Source: Azohydromonas caseinilytica
Lineage (GTDB): Bacteria; Pseudomonadota; Gammaproteobacteria; Burkholderiales; Burkholderiaceae_C
DNA: 47,048 nucleotides
Assembly (NCBI RefSeq): GCF_012927045.1
Contig: NZ_JABBFW010000036.1
Span: 1 to 47,048 of the forward strand
Direction: 5' to 3'
Shown here in pieces: positions 20,045-27,698 of the stretch; the first letter of the stretch is position 1; every line of letters begins with the position of its first letter. Both the position numbers and the translations under genes were made by a program. The notes under the pieces are model-generated. The model did no database searches and was not told the origin of the DNA. It saw only the letters and a program-made list of their open reading frames with translations.

Positions 20045-20797
20045 ATGTGTCAGCTTCTGGGCATGAATGCCAACACGCCAACCGACGTGATGTTCAGCTT
20101 CACCGGGCTTGCCACCCGGGCGCAGGAACACAAGGACGGGTTCGGCATCGCCTTTTTCGAAGACCGCGGCGTGCGGCTGTTCGTGGACCACTACAGCGCG
20201 CGCCAGTCGCCGGTGGCCGAGCTGCTGCAGCGCTGTCCGATCCGCAGCCAGAACGTCATCGCCCACATCCGCAAGGCCACGCAGGGCCACACCGCGCTGG
20301 AGAACACGCATCCCTTCATGCGCGAGCTCTGGGGCCGCTACTGGGTGTTCGCCCACAACGGCGATCTCAAGGGCTTCGAGCCGCGGCTGCATGGCGCCTT
20401 CCGGCCGGTGGGCGACACCGACAGCGAGCGCGCCTTCTGCTGGCTGATGCAGGAGCTGGCCAAGGCGCATGCCAGCGTGCCGGCGCTGCCCGAGCTCACG
20501 CGCACCCTGGGCGAGCTGATGCCGCAGCTGCACGCCAGGGGCACCTTCAACTGCCTGCTCTCCAACGGGCAGGCGCTGTGGGCGCATGGCTCGACGCGGC
20601 TGTACTGGCTGCAGCGCCGCCATCCGTTCCGCGCCACGCGGCTGCGCGACGAGGACCTGACGGTGGACTTCGCTCAGCTGACGACGCCGCAGGACCGCGT
20701 TGCCGTGATTGCCACCGAGCCGCTGACCGCGGACGAGGAGTGGACGGCCTTCGAGCCCGGCGAGCTGCGCATGTTCATCGACGGCGCGCCGGCCTGA
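20045..20797 (+). CDS. Class II glutamine amidotransferase (YafJ-like)
   Basis: A 250-residue Ntn-hydrolase-type glutaminase. The nucleophile is Cys2, exposed after removal of Met1 (MCQLLGMNA). HIRKATQGHTALENTHPF and WVFAHNGDLKGF are the glutamine-pocket motifs, as in YafJ and the GATase domains of GlmS/PurF. No synthetase domain is fused, so the ammonia acceptor is unknown. It converges with the HDOD gene. Confidence 0.9.
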   Translation: MCQLLGMNANTPTDVMFSFTGLATRAQEHKDGFGIAFFEDRGVRLFVDHYSARQSPVAELLQRCPIRSQNVIAHIRKATQGHTALENTHPFMRELWGRYWVFAHNGDLKGFEPRLHGAFRPVGDTDSERAFCWLMQELAKAHASVPALPELTRTLGELMPQLHARGTFNCLLSNGQALWAHGSTRLYWLQRRHPFRATRLRDEDLTVDFAQLTTPQDRVAVIATEPLTADEEWTAFEPGELRMFIDGAPA

Positions 20798-20827
20798 GCG
20801 CGAGCGCGGCGCCGCAACGCGCGGGGC

Positions 20828-21649
20828 TCAGCCGCCCTGCGTGGCGCTGTCGAGCTGCTGCTGCACGCGCTGCGCCGTCTCCAGCAAGCGCGCCGGGTCC
20901 AACCCGGCTTCCGGAGCGACGCGCTGCACCGTCTCGTTCAGGGTGTCGGGCGCGTGCATCTGGCCGTAGGCCACCGCCGACAGCGCCAGCACCGTCGGGC
21001 GTTGCGGGCCCTGGGGCAGCGGCGCGCCATGCTGCACCGCCACATGCTGGCGCACGCAGGCCACGGCCGCTCCCGCCAGGCCCCAGCTTTCGCACAGGGC
21101 CGCGCCCAGCGCGTCGTGGCTGACGCCAAAGCGCGCGCGCTCCAGCTTGCTCAGCGCGACGTCGTCGTCACCGGCGTCGTGCAGCATGGTGCGGTAGTTG
21201 TTGCAGTCATGCCGGAACAGCACCGCCTTGCCGCATTCCTCGAACAAGCCGGCCGAATGCGCGGCCCAGGCGTCGGTGCTGCCCAGGCGCTGCGCCATGC
21301 GGCCCATGAGCAGTCCGCGCCGCACCGCGCGCCGCCACACCGGCTCCAGTTCGTGGGCCTGCGGAAAGACGGCGCGCAGTCCGATTTCAAAGGTGATGGC
21401 CGCGACTTCGCGCAGCCCCAGGTACGTCAGGGCCTGGTGCACCGTCTGCACCCGGCCGCGCAGGCCGTAGAGCGAGGAATTGACGGCGCGAAGCACCGCC
21501 GCGGCCAGCGCCATGTCGGTTTCGATGAGCGCGGACACGGCGGAAAGCGCAACCTCCTCGCGGGCCAGCAGCGGCGACAGCTGGGCCAGGGCGTGGGGTT
21601 GGGTGGGAATACTGACGTCGAGACGGCGCAGTTGGGGATCGACGGGCAT
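20828..21649 (-). CDS. HDOD domain-containing protein
   Basis: A 273-residue protein occupied by an HDOD domain (about 20-220): LSPLLAREEVALSAVSALIE, VNSSLYGLRGRVQTVHQAL and TYLGLREVAAI match the family. HDOD proteins are catalytically inactive HD-fold modules found in bacterial signalling. No other domain is fused, so the pathway is unknown. I use ATG 21649; a GTG at 21691 would add 14 residues. It follows a TSUP transporter gene by 67 bp on the same strand. Confidence 0.85.
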   Translation of the reverse strand: MPVDPQLRRLDVSIPTQPHALAQLSPLLAREEVALSAVSALIETDMALAAAVLRAVNSSLYGLRGRVQTVHQALTYLGLREVAAITFEIGLRAVFPQAHELEPVWRRAVRRGLLMGRMAQRLGSTDAWAAHSAGLFEECGKAVLFRHDCNNYRTMLHDAGDDDVALSKLERARFGVSHDALGAALCESWGLAGAAVACVRQHVAVQHGAPLPQGPQRPTVLALSAVAYGQMHAPDTLNETVQRVAPEAGLDPARLLETAQRVQQQLDSATQGG

Positions 21650-21716
21650 GGCACGGCTCTGCAGTGCGAGGCGGTCAATGGTAAGGGGCACGCGACACGC
21701 GCAGCGTCCCAGGGAC

Positions 21717-22478
21717 TCAAAGCCTCAATGCATCCAGGCCGGTTTTCACGATCAGCGTGCCCACCACCAGGATAAACACGGCCCGCACGAAGCCGGCCCC
21801 GTGTCGCAGCGCCAGCCGCGTACCGATCAGGCTGCCGGCGACGTTGGCCACGGCCAGCACCGGCGCGATGTGCCACCACACATGGCCCTTGGGCACGAAC
21901 AGCGCCAGCGCCGCGACGTTGGTGGCCAGGTTCAGCAGCTTGGCGCTGGCCGAGGCGTGCAGGAAGTCGTAGCCCAGCACGCGCACGAACAGGAACACGA
22001 AGAAGCTGCCCGTGCCCGGACCGAAAAAGCCGTCGTAGAAGCCCACCACCGTGCCCACCACCGCCGCGGCCAGTGCCTCATGGCGCCCGACGAAACGAGG
22101 ACGGTGCGCACGGCCGAGATCCTTGCGCGCCAGCGTGTAGGCGAACACCGCCACCAGCACCAGCGGCAGCGCGCGCTTGAGGCCGGCCGGGTCCACCTGC
22201 GTGACGGCCCAGGCGCCGGCGAAGGCCGCCACGAGCGCCGCCACCACCGCTGGCCACAAGGCACGCCAGTTGAGCTGCACGCGGCGTGCGTATTGCGAGC
22301 AGGCCCAGGCGGTGCCCCACACCGAGGCGCTCTTGTTGGTGCCCAGCAGCGTCGCGGGCACGGCCTGGGGATAGACGGCAAACAACGAGGGCGTGAGCAC
22401 CAGACCGCCGCCGCCCACGATGGCATCAATGAAACCCGCCAGGGCCGAAGCCATGGCGACCAGCAGCAGATCGGTCAT
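21717..22478 (-). CDS. TSUP family transporter (YfcA-like)
   Basis: A 253-residue membrane protein of the TauE/SafE family, closest in pattern to E. coli YfcA: AGFIDAIVGGGGLVLTPSLF and the NKSASVWGTAWA segment in the first half, and GFYDGFFGPGTGSFFVF in the second. About eight hydrophobic segments are visible. The substrate is unknown. It is the second TSUP gene in the window but a different subfamily from the one at 2.0-2.8 kb. Confidence 0.92.
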   Translation of the reverse strand: MTDLLLVAMASALAGFIDAIVGGGGLVLTPSLFAVYPQAVPATLLGTNKSASVWGTAWACSQYARRVQLNWRALWPAVVAALVAAFAGAWAVTQVDPAGLKRALPLVLVAVFAYTLARKDLGRAHRPRFVGRHEALAAAVVGTVVGFYDGFFGPGTGSFFVFLFVRVLGYDFLHASASAKLLNLATNVAALALFVPKGHVWWHIAPVLAVANVAGSLIGTRLALRHGAGFVRAVFILVVGTLIVKTGLDALRL

Positions 22479-22497
22479 CGGAGGAACTACAGGGACG

Positions 22498-22529
22498 AAA
22501 AAAAGGCGCCGGGCTGTGCCGGCGCCTTT
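22498..22529 (-). terminator. Rho-independent terminator after the GMC oxidoreductase gene
   Basis: Stem AAAGGCGCCGG/CCGGCGCCTTT with a 6-base loop. On the minus strand it ends in a run of T (A-run at 22498-22504 on the plus strand). It lies between the GMC gene stop (22569) and the next minus-strand gene start (22478), so it insulates the two. Confidence 0.9.
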
Positions 22530-22568
22530 GAATTGTGACAGCGGGCCGCTATCGGGGCGGCGCTTCGC

Positions 22569-24377
22569 TCACTTGATCGAATTGTTCTGAACAGTCTCCT
22601 CGGCCTCCGTCCAGACGACACCTGCCGAGGAGGCGGCATCGCTGCGAGTCCGCGCAATGTAAGCAGTTGCAGGGGGCACCGCATCGGTATTAACCCGGTT
22701 CGCTGTATCGGCCGGTGTGCCTTGCAACATCCAGTGGGCCGCGCGCTCGGCAACCATGAGCGTGGGCGAGTTGGTATTGCCGCTGGTGATGGTGGGCATC
22801 ACGCTGGCGTCGGCCACGCGCAGGCCGCGCACGCCACGCAGGCGCAACCGGGCGTCGACCACCGCCAGCGCATCGTCGCTGCGCCCCATGCGGCAGGTGC
22901 CCACGGGATGGAAGATGGTGGTGCCGATGTCACCGGCCAGGCGGGCCAGCTCCTCGTCGCTCTGGAACTGCACGCCGGGACGGAATTCCTGCGGGTGGTA
23001 CGGAGCGAGCGCCGGCATCGAGATGATGCGGCGTGTCAGTCGCAGCGATTCGGCCGCCACGCGGCGGTCTTGTTCCGTACCGAGGTAATTGGCGCGGATA
23101 GATGGCGCCTGCGCGGGATCGGGCGAAACGATCTGCACTCGGCCGCGCGAGGTGGGATTGAGGTTGCAGACGCTGGCGGTGAAGGCGTCGAAGGGATGCA
23201 GGGGCTCGCCGAAGGCGTCCAGCGACAGCGGCTGCACGTGGTACTGCAGGTCGGACCAGGCGCGGGCCGGGTCCGAACGCGTGAAGGCCCCGAGTTGCGA
23301 GGGCGCCATGCTCATGGGGCCGCTGCGCCTGAGCAGGTATTCCAGCCCGATACGGGCCTTGCCCGTGAACGAGCTCGCCAGCGTGTTGAGCGTGCGCACG
23401 CCCTGGACCTTGAACACGGCGCGGATCTGCAGATGGTCTTGCAGGTTCTCACCCACGCCAGGGAGATCATGCTGCAGCGCGATGCCCAGGCGCTGCAGCA
23501 GCGGCGCCGGCCCGATGCCCGAGCGCTGCAGCAATGCCGGCGTGCCCACGGCGCCGCTGCACAGGACCACCTCGCGCGCGGCATGCACCTGTACGGGTGC
23601 ACCGTTCCCCAATCGCAGCTCGATGCCGGCGGCACGCGGCAGGTCGTCGCCGTCGCGCTGCAGCAGCACGCGCGTGACCGTGGCACCGGTCTGCACCGTC
23701 AGGTTCGGGCGCCGGCGTGCCGGACGCAGGAAGGCTTTCGCAGCATTCCAGCGCACGCCGCTGCGCTGGTTGACCTCAAAGTAGCCCACGCCCTCGTTGT
23801 TGCCGCGGTTGAAATCCGCGCTGGCGGGGATGCCGGCCTGCTGTGCCGCCTGTGCGAAGGCGTCCAGCACTTCCCAGCGCAGGCGCTGGCGCTCGACCCG
23901 CCACTCGCCGCCGGGGCGTGCGCCACTGGGATCGAAGCCCGGGGCGGCGTGCATGTCGTCGGCGCCGCGCCAGTGGTCCTCGTGGCGCAGGAAGAAGGGC
24001 AGGCAGTGCTCCCAGTCCCAGTCCGGATCGCCGCAGAGATCGGCCCATTGCGCATAGTCGCGTGCTTGGCCGCGCATGTAGATCATGCCGTTGATGCTGG
24101 AGCAGCCGCCCAGCACCTTGCCACGTGGATAGCGCAGGCGCCGGCCGTTGAGTCCCGGGTCGGCGTCGGTGTGGTAGAGCCAGTCGGTGCGCGGGTTGCC
24201 GATGCAATAGAGGTAGCCCACGGGAATGTGGATCCACAAGTAGTCATCGCGCCCGCCGGCTTCCACCAGCAGCACGCGGTGCCGGGGATCGGCACTGAGC
24301 CGGTTGGCCAGCAGGCAGCCGGCCGTACCGGCACCCACCACGATGTAGTCGTAGATGGAAAGGGTTTCGGTGTGCAT
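22569..24377 (-). CDS. GMC family oxidoreductase (choline dehydrogenase-like)
   Basis: A 602-residue FAD-dependent alcohol oxidoreductase. The N-terminal FAD-binding motif is VVGAGTAGCLLANRLS, the first GMC signature GKVLGGCSSINGMIYMRG, the second signature CSGAVGTPALLQRSGIGP, and the catalytic-histidine segment FHPVGTCRMG with NTNSPTLMVAERAA near the end. The substrate alcohol is not deducible. The core ends near residue 545, and about 50 more residues of low-complexity sequence follow, unusual for the family. ATG 24377 starts at MHTETLSIYDYIVVG, the normal N-terminus. It diverges from the RRM gene and is terminated at 22498-22529. Confidence 0.93.
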   Translation of the reverse strand: MHTETLSIYDYIVVGAGTAGCLLANRLSADPRHRVLLVEAGGRDDYLWIHIPVGYLYCIGNPRTDWLYHTDADPGLNGRRLRYPRGKVLGGCSSINGMIYMRGQARDYAQWADLCGDPDWDWEHCLPFFLRHEDHWRGADDMHAAPGFDPSGARPGGEWRVERQRLRWEVLDAFAQAAQQAGIPASADFNRGNNEGVGYFEVNQRSGVRWNAAKAFLRPARRRPNLTVQTGATVTRVLLQRDGDDLPRAAGIELRLGNGAPVQVHAAREVVLCSGAVGTPALLQRSGIGPAPLLQRLGIALQHDLPGVGENLQDHLQIRAVFKVQGVRTLNTLASSFTGKARIGLEYLLRRSGPMSMAPSQLGAFTRSDPARAWSDLQYHVQPLSLDAFGEPLHPFDAFTASVCNLNPTSRGRVQIVSPDPAQAPSIRANYLGTEQDRRVAAESLRLTRRIISMPALAPYHPQEFRPGVQFQSDEELARLAGDIGTTIFHPVGTCRMGRSDDALAVVDARLRLRGVRGLRVADASVMPTITSGNTNSPTLMVAERAAHWMLQGTPADTANRVNTDAVPPATAYIARTRSDAASSAGVVWTEAEETVQNNSIK

Positions 24378-24866
24378 GACTTGATCGTGTCGTGGCGGCT
24401 GCCGTGGTTCCGGACTTCGGTAGGCGGAGTGAGGCGCCAGCATTGCAGCCCGAAGACAAGGCGCAAGGCGTAGGCTGCTGGAGCGCATCACCGGGGCGTC
24501 GTCCCAGTGCTGGACCGGCCGTATGGGATGGGGCCGGGCGGCATTGGCAATGTGGCGCAATGGTCCTCAGCAGGCTGCCAAGGCTGTGCCACTTCAAGGC
24601 TTCTTTAGCTACCGACCTATGGGGGCCAAGGGGCTTTTGCGTCCTGCAAGCTGACGGCAAACCCTGTGGTCCGCAGCTTCCCTTGGGTTTTGTACGGGTT
24701 TTTCCTCAACCCGCAATACAACATTTAACTTCCCTGCCGCGTGTGGCGCGGAAAGATTCCTTGATAATGGATCGCCTGTGTTTGGATGCGGCGCCTTCGG
24801 TTGAGTGGTTCACGATGGGTTGAAGCTCCACATGGTATTGAGTGAGTGATTGAAAGGGGCTTCCCC
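24378..24866. other. Intergenic region between the GMC and RRM genes, with hairpins
   Basis: This 489-base divergent gap has no convincing gene. It contains two inverted repeats: AAGCTG-A-CGG/CCG-CAGCTT (24648-24679) and CGGGTT/AACCCG with a T-rich loop (24695-24713). A TATAAT-like GATAAT hexamer at 24763-24768 would leave a leader of about 90 bases before the RRM start; no matching -35 hexamer is clear. The hairpins may belong to a longer leader or to an upstream small RNA. Confidence 0.4.
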
Positions 24867-25373
24867 ATGGGAAATAAGTTGTATGTGGGCAATCTGGCCT
24901 ACAGCGTCCGTGATGATTCTCTGCACGAGGCGTTCTCTCAGTTCGGATCCGTTACCTCCGCGAAGGTCATGATGGATCGCGAAACCGGCCGCTCGAAGGG
25001 CTTCGGCTTTGTCGAGATGGGCTCGGATGCCGAGGCCCAAGCCGCCATCAACGGCATGAATGGTCAAGCCCTGGAAGGCCGGGCCATCGTGGTCAATGAG
25101 GCCCGTCCGCGCGAAGAGCGCCCGGGTGGTGGCTACGGCGGCGGCGGCGGTGGCCGCGGCGGCTACGGCGGCGGTGGCGGCGGCTACGGTGGTGGTGGCG
25201 GTGGCTACGGCGGCGGTGGTGGTTACGGCGGCGGCGGCGGTGGCCGCGGCGGCTACGGTGGTAGCGGCGGCGGTGGCCGCAGCCCCTACGGTGGCGGCGG
25301 CGGCGGCGGTGGTCGTGGTGGCTACGGCGGCGGTGGCCGCGGCGGCTACGGCGGCGGCAGCAGCGGCTACTGA
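24867..25373 (+). CDS. Glycine-rich RNA recognition motif protein
   Basis: A 168-residue RNA-binding protein. One RRM occupies about residues 3-80, with RNP2 LYVGNL (5-10) and RNP1 KGFGFVEM (44-51), followed by a tail of about 85 residues built almost wholly of GGYGGGGG and RGGYGG repeats. It resembles bacterial and cyanobacterial Rbp proteins and eukaryotic GRPs, often linked to cold or stress responses; its role here is inferred only from the family. ATG 24867 has AAGGGG about 7 bases upstream. The repeat-rich tail DNA (25125-25372) is prone to length variation. Confidence 0.93.
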   Translation: MGNKLYVGNLAYSVRDDSLHEAFSQFGSVTSAKVMMDRETGRSKGFGFVEMGSDAEAQAAINGMNGQALEGRAIVVNEARPREERPGGGYGGGGGGRGGYGGGGGGYGGGGGGYGGGGGYGGGGGGRGGYGGSGGGGRSPYGGGGGGGGRGGYGGGGRGGYGGGSSGY

Positions 25374-25390
25374 CCTCCACGGTTGAATTT

Positions 25391-25447
25391 CCGGCCTCAC
25401 GGGGCCGGTGTCCTCAAGGGCGCGGGTGGCAACACCAGCGCCCTTTT
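25391..25447 (+). terminator. Tandem hairpins ending in a terminator after the RRM gene
   Basis: A first stem CCGGCC/GGCCGG (25391-25408) is followed by a second, AAGGGCGC/GCGCCCTT (25416-25445), whose interior can extend as GGTG/CACC around GCAA, and then a T run. Confidence 0.85.
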
Positions 25448-25678
25448 GCTTTATGCAGAAGCCTTTGCGCTGCAGCCGCTGCAATGGCGCTCTTGCAGTA
25501 GCTGTACCGCAGCCTTGCCGGCCTGCAAGGGACTTCATGCGGTGCTTGGCCCATGTAAAGGACGAAGCAGGTGGACCGCTTGCCGCTCTACCTCTTCTAA
25601 GGCTTCAACGCTTTTTTCAAGCCGCGGCGTTCAAGCGCCAGCGCTCTATACACCCGCCCGGGGCTGGCAGCCGCAGGC
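25448..25678. other. Non-coding remainder of the RRM/SDR convergent gap
   Basis: Together with the terminator this makes a gap of about 300 bases between converging genes. I see no gene, tRNA or clear regulatory element; an AACGC/GCGTT inverted repeat around a T run near 25605-25635 could act as a weak terminator. Confidence 0.3.
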
Positions 25679-26449
25679 TTAGCCGCCTCGGCGCGGCTTG
25701 CGTGGGCGGCCGGCGAAGACGCGGTCGAACAGCGCGTTCGGCAGTATCCGCAGCAGCTTGGCCACCACCGCCATCGGCCAGGGAATCACGCGATAGCTGA
25801 CGCCCGCGTCAATGGCGCGCCAGGCGCTGCGGGCGAAGGCCTCGGGCGACATCAGGAACGGCATCGGATACGGATTGCCCCGCGTCAACGGCGTGTCCAC
25901 ATAGCCGGGGCTGAGTGTGAGCACCCGCACGCCATAGGGCCGGCACTCGCCGCGCAGGCTCTCGCAGTAGGACAGCACCGCGGCCTTGCTGGCGCAGTAG
26001 GCGCCGTGGCCCGGCAGCCCGCGGATGGCCGCGACGCTGCCGATGCCCACCAGCGTGCCGGCACGGCGTTCGCGCATGGCCGCCAGGAACGGATGGAAGG
26101 TGGCAGCCATGCCCAGCACGTTGATCTCCAGCGTCTCCTTGAGCACCTGCAGGTCCTCAAGCTCCGCGCTGTCCATGCCGACGCTGATGCCGGCGTTGGC
26201 AATCACCACGTCCGGCACCCCATGCGCGGCGATGCAGGCCCGGCCCATGGCCGCCATGGCTTGCGGGTCGCGCACGTCGGCGCCGTAGATCGCCACGCGC
26301 TCCGCCGCCGGCTGTGCTTGCGCCCAGGCTTGCAGCAGTTCCGTGCGCCGCGCCACCAGCACCACGCGCCAGCCCGCCTGGAGCGCATGCGCCGCCAGTG
26401 CCTGCCCGATGCCGCTGGACGCTCCGGTGATGAGGGCAAGACGGCTCAA
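25679..26449 (-). CDS. SDR family oxidoreductase
   Basis: A 256-residue short-chain dehydrogenase/reductase. The nucleotide-binding TGASSGIG is at 8-15, NAG follows VVIANAG, and the catalytic serine lies before YCASK. The C-terminus is basic (GRPRKPRRGG). The substrate is unknown. It appears to start with TTG (26449), overlapping the lptC stop within TTGA, so it is translationally coupled as the last gene of the kdsD-kdsC-lptC group. A role in LPS or membrane lipid metabolism is conceivable only from this linkage. Confidence 0.92.
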   Translation of the reverse strand: MSRLALITGASSGIGQALAAHALQAGWRVVLVARRTELLQAWAQAQPAAERVAIYGADVRDPQAMAAMGRACIAAHGVPDVVIANAGISVGMDSAELEDLQVLKETLEINVLGMAATFHPFLAAMRERRAGTLVGIGSVAAIRGLPGHGAYCASKAAVLSYCESLRGECRPYGVRVLTLSPGYVDTPLTRGNPYPMPFLMSPEAFARSAWRAIDAGVSYRVIPWPMAVVAKLLRILPNALFDRVFAGRPRKPRRGG

Positions 26450-27111
26450 CGGCGCCGGCCCGGCGGGTCCAGCCTGGCCTTGACCGGGCCCTTGAGCTGC
26501 GCAACGCGGCTGCGGTGGTCGTAATCCAGCCCCGCGGCGCGCATGTCGTTGCCAGCCTGCAGCATCTGCACCGGCTGGTCGGTCTGCACGCGCTCGGTGT
26601 CCAGGAAGACCTGCAGGAACTCGCTGCGGAACTCGACCGGGGGCTGCCCGTCGCGCGTCTCGCGCACCACCTGCGCGCCTCCAAGCAGCTGCACATGCGT
26701 GCCCTTGCCGTCACTGAGCGCGCGCTGTGCGCGGGCGCGGATGACGCTCCCGTCCTCGCCCAACGAGCGCACGCGCACTTCGTCGATCTCGAAGGTGTCC
26801 GTGTCCGGGTAGTGGCGCATCTGTGTGCCCTCGATCTGCACCCGCAGCGCCCCCGTGGGCGTGAAGCGCTGCAGGGTGAAGCCCTGCATGGTGTAGTCGG
26901 GCTCGTGGCGCAGCGGCCGCTCGCTGCCCGGCGCGGACACGATGGGCGTGTTCTTCACCAGCCACCAGGTGGCCAGCGCCAGCAGCGCCATCAGCAGCAG
27001 TGGCAGGTAGGCCAGCACCCACTCGCGCAGCCGCAGCCCCCAGGGCATCTGCACCGGCGCGCGCGGTGGTGGCGGGGGCGGCAGCAGGGGATCGTCGTCG
27101 AGTGCCAGCAC
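26446..27111 (-). CDS. lptC: LPS export ABC transporter periplasmic protein LptC
   Basis: A 221-residue bitopic protein. A proline-rich cytoplasmic N-terminus precedes one transmembrane helix (about 33-53, YLPLLLMALLALATWWLV), then an LptC beta-jellyroll (YTMQGFTLQRFTPTGALRV; GTQMRHYPDTDTFEIDEVRV). It receives LPS from LptB2FG and hands it to LptA. The start is a GTG at 27111. It lies 14 bp after kdsC and overlaps the SDR gene. LptA and lptB are about 18 kb away at 6.8-8.1 kb, so the usual lptC-lptA-lptB linkage is broken here. Confidence 0.9.
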   Translation of the reverse strand: MLALDDDPLLPPPPPPRAPVQMPWGLRLREWVLAYLPLLLMALLALATWWLVKNTPIVSAPGSERPLRHEPDYTMQGFTLQRFTPTGALRVQIEGTQMRHYPDTDTFEIDEVRVRSLGEDGSVIRARAQRALSDGKGTHVQLLGGAQVVRETRDGQPPVEFRSEFLQVFLDTERVQTDQPVQMLQAGNDMRAAGLDYDHRSRVAQLKGPVKARLDPPGRRR

Positions 27112-27125
27112 GTCGGCAGGACCTT

Positions 27126-27698
27126 TCAGCGTGCGTCCAGCGTGGTGAGGTGGCCGTCGAGCAGCGCCGCGTAGCGGCCGCTGGCCACCAGCAGCAGATC
27201 GCAGAACTCGCGCGCCGCGCCCTGGCCGCCCCGTGCACCGGTGACGTGATGCGCCCGCGCGCGCGCCTCGGCATGGGCATTGGCCGGCGCGCAGGCAAAG
27301 CCCGCACGCGCCAGCAGCGGCAGGTCCGGCCAGTCGTCGCCGATCACCGCCAGCTCCGCCCAGCCGATGCCCAACTCGTCGAGCACCTGCTGCGCCGCGG
27401 CGAGCTTGTCCTTCACGCCGTAGTACGCCCGCTGCAGGCCCAGGTCGGCCACGCGGCGGCGCACCGCCGCGGAGTCGCGCCCGGTGATGACCACCGGCTC
27501 GATGCCGCCCTGCGCCAGCAGCTTGAGCCCCTGGCCGTCGAGCACGCTGAAGCTCTTGAAGATCTCGCCGGCGTCGCCGATGTAGAGGCTGCCGTCGGTA
27601 AGCACGCCGTCGACGTCGAAGATGGCCGCGCGCATGCCCAGTCCCGGCCCCTGGGCCCGCAACAGCAGCTCGGGCGCGAACGTGAGTGCCGGCTGCAT
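27126..27698 (-). CDS. kdsC: 3-deoxy-D-manno-octulosonate 8-phosphate phosphatase
   Basis: A 190-residue C0-type HAD phosphatase, releasing Kdo from Kdo-8-phosphate in LPS core synthesis. The nucleophile motif IFDVDGVLTDG is at about 26-36; ITGRDSAAVRRR and VIGDDWPDLPLL supply the remaining HAD motifs. There is no cap domain, as expected for KdsC. Its ATG overlaps the kdsD stop by one base (TGATG). Confidence 0.94.
   Translation of the reverse strand: MQPALTFAPELLLRAQGPGLGMRAAIFDVDGVLTDGSLYIGDAGEIFKSFSVLDGQGLKLLAQGGIEPVVITGRDSAAVRRRVADLGLQRAYYGVKDKLAAAQQVLDELGIGWAELAVIGDDWPDLPLLARAGFACAPANAHAEARARAHHVTGARGGQGAAREFCDLLLVASGRYAALLDGHLTTLDAR

Noticed and set aside
24392-24823. 143-codon open frame upstream of the RRM gene
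   Set aside because: No homology-like pattern, no start signal, and it runs through the hairpins of the leader region.
25408-25800. 130-codon open frame after the RRM gene
   Set aside because: It starts in the terminator and continues into the antisense of the SDR gene.
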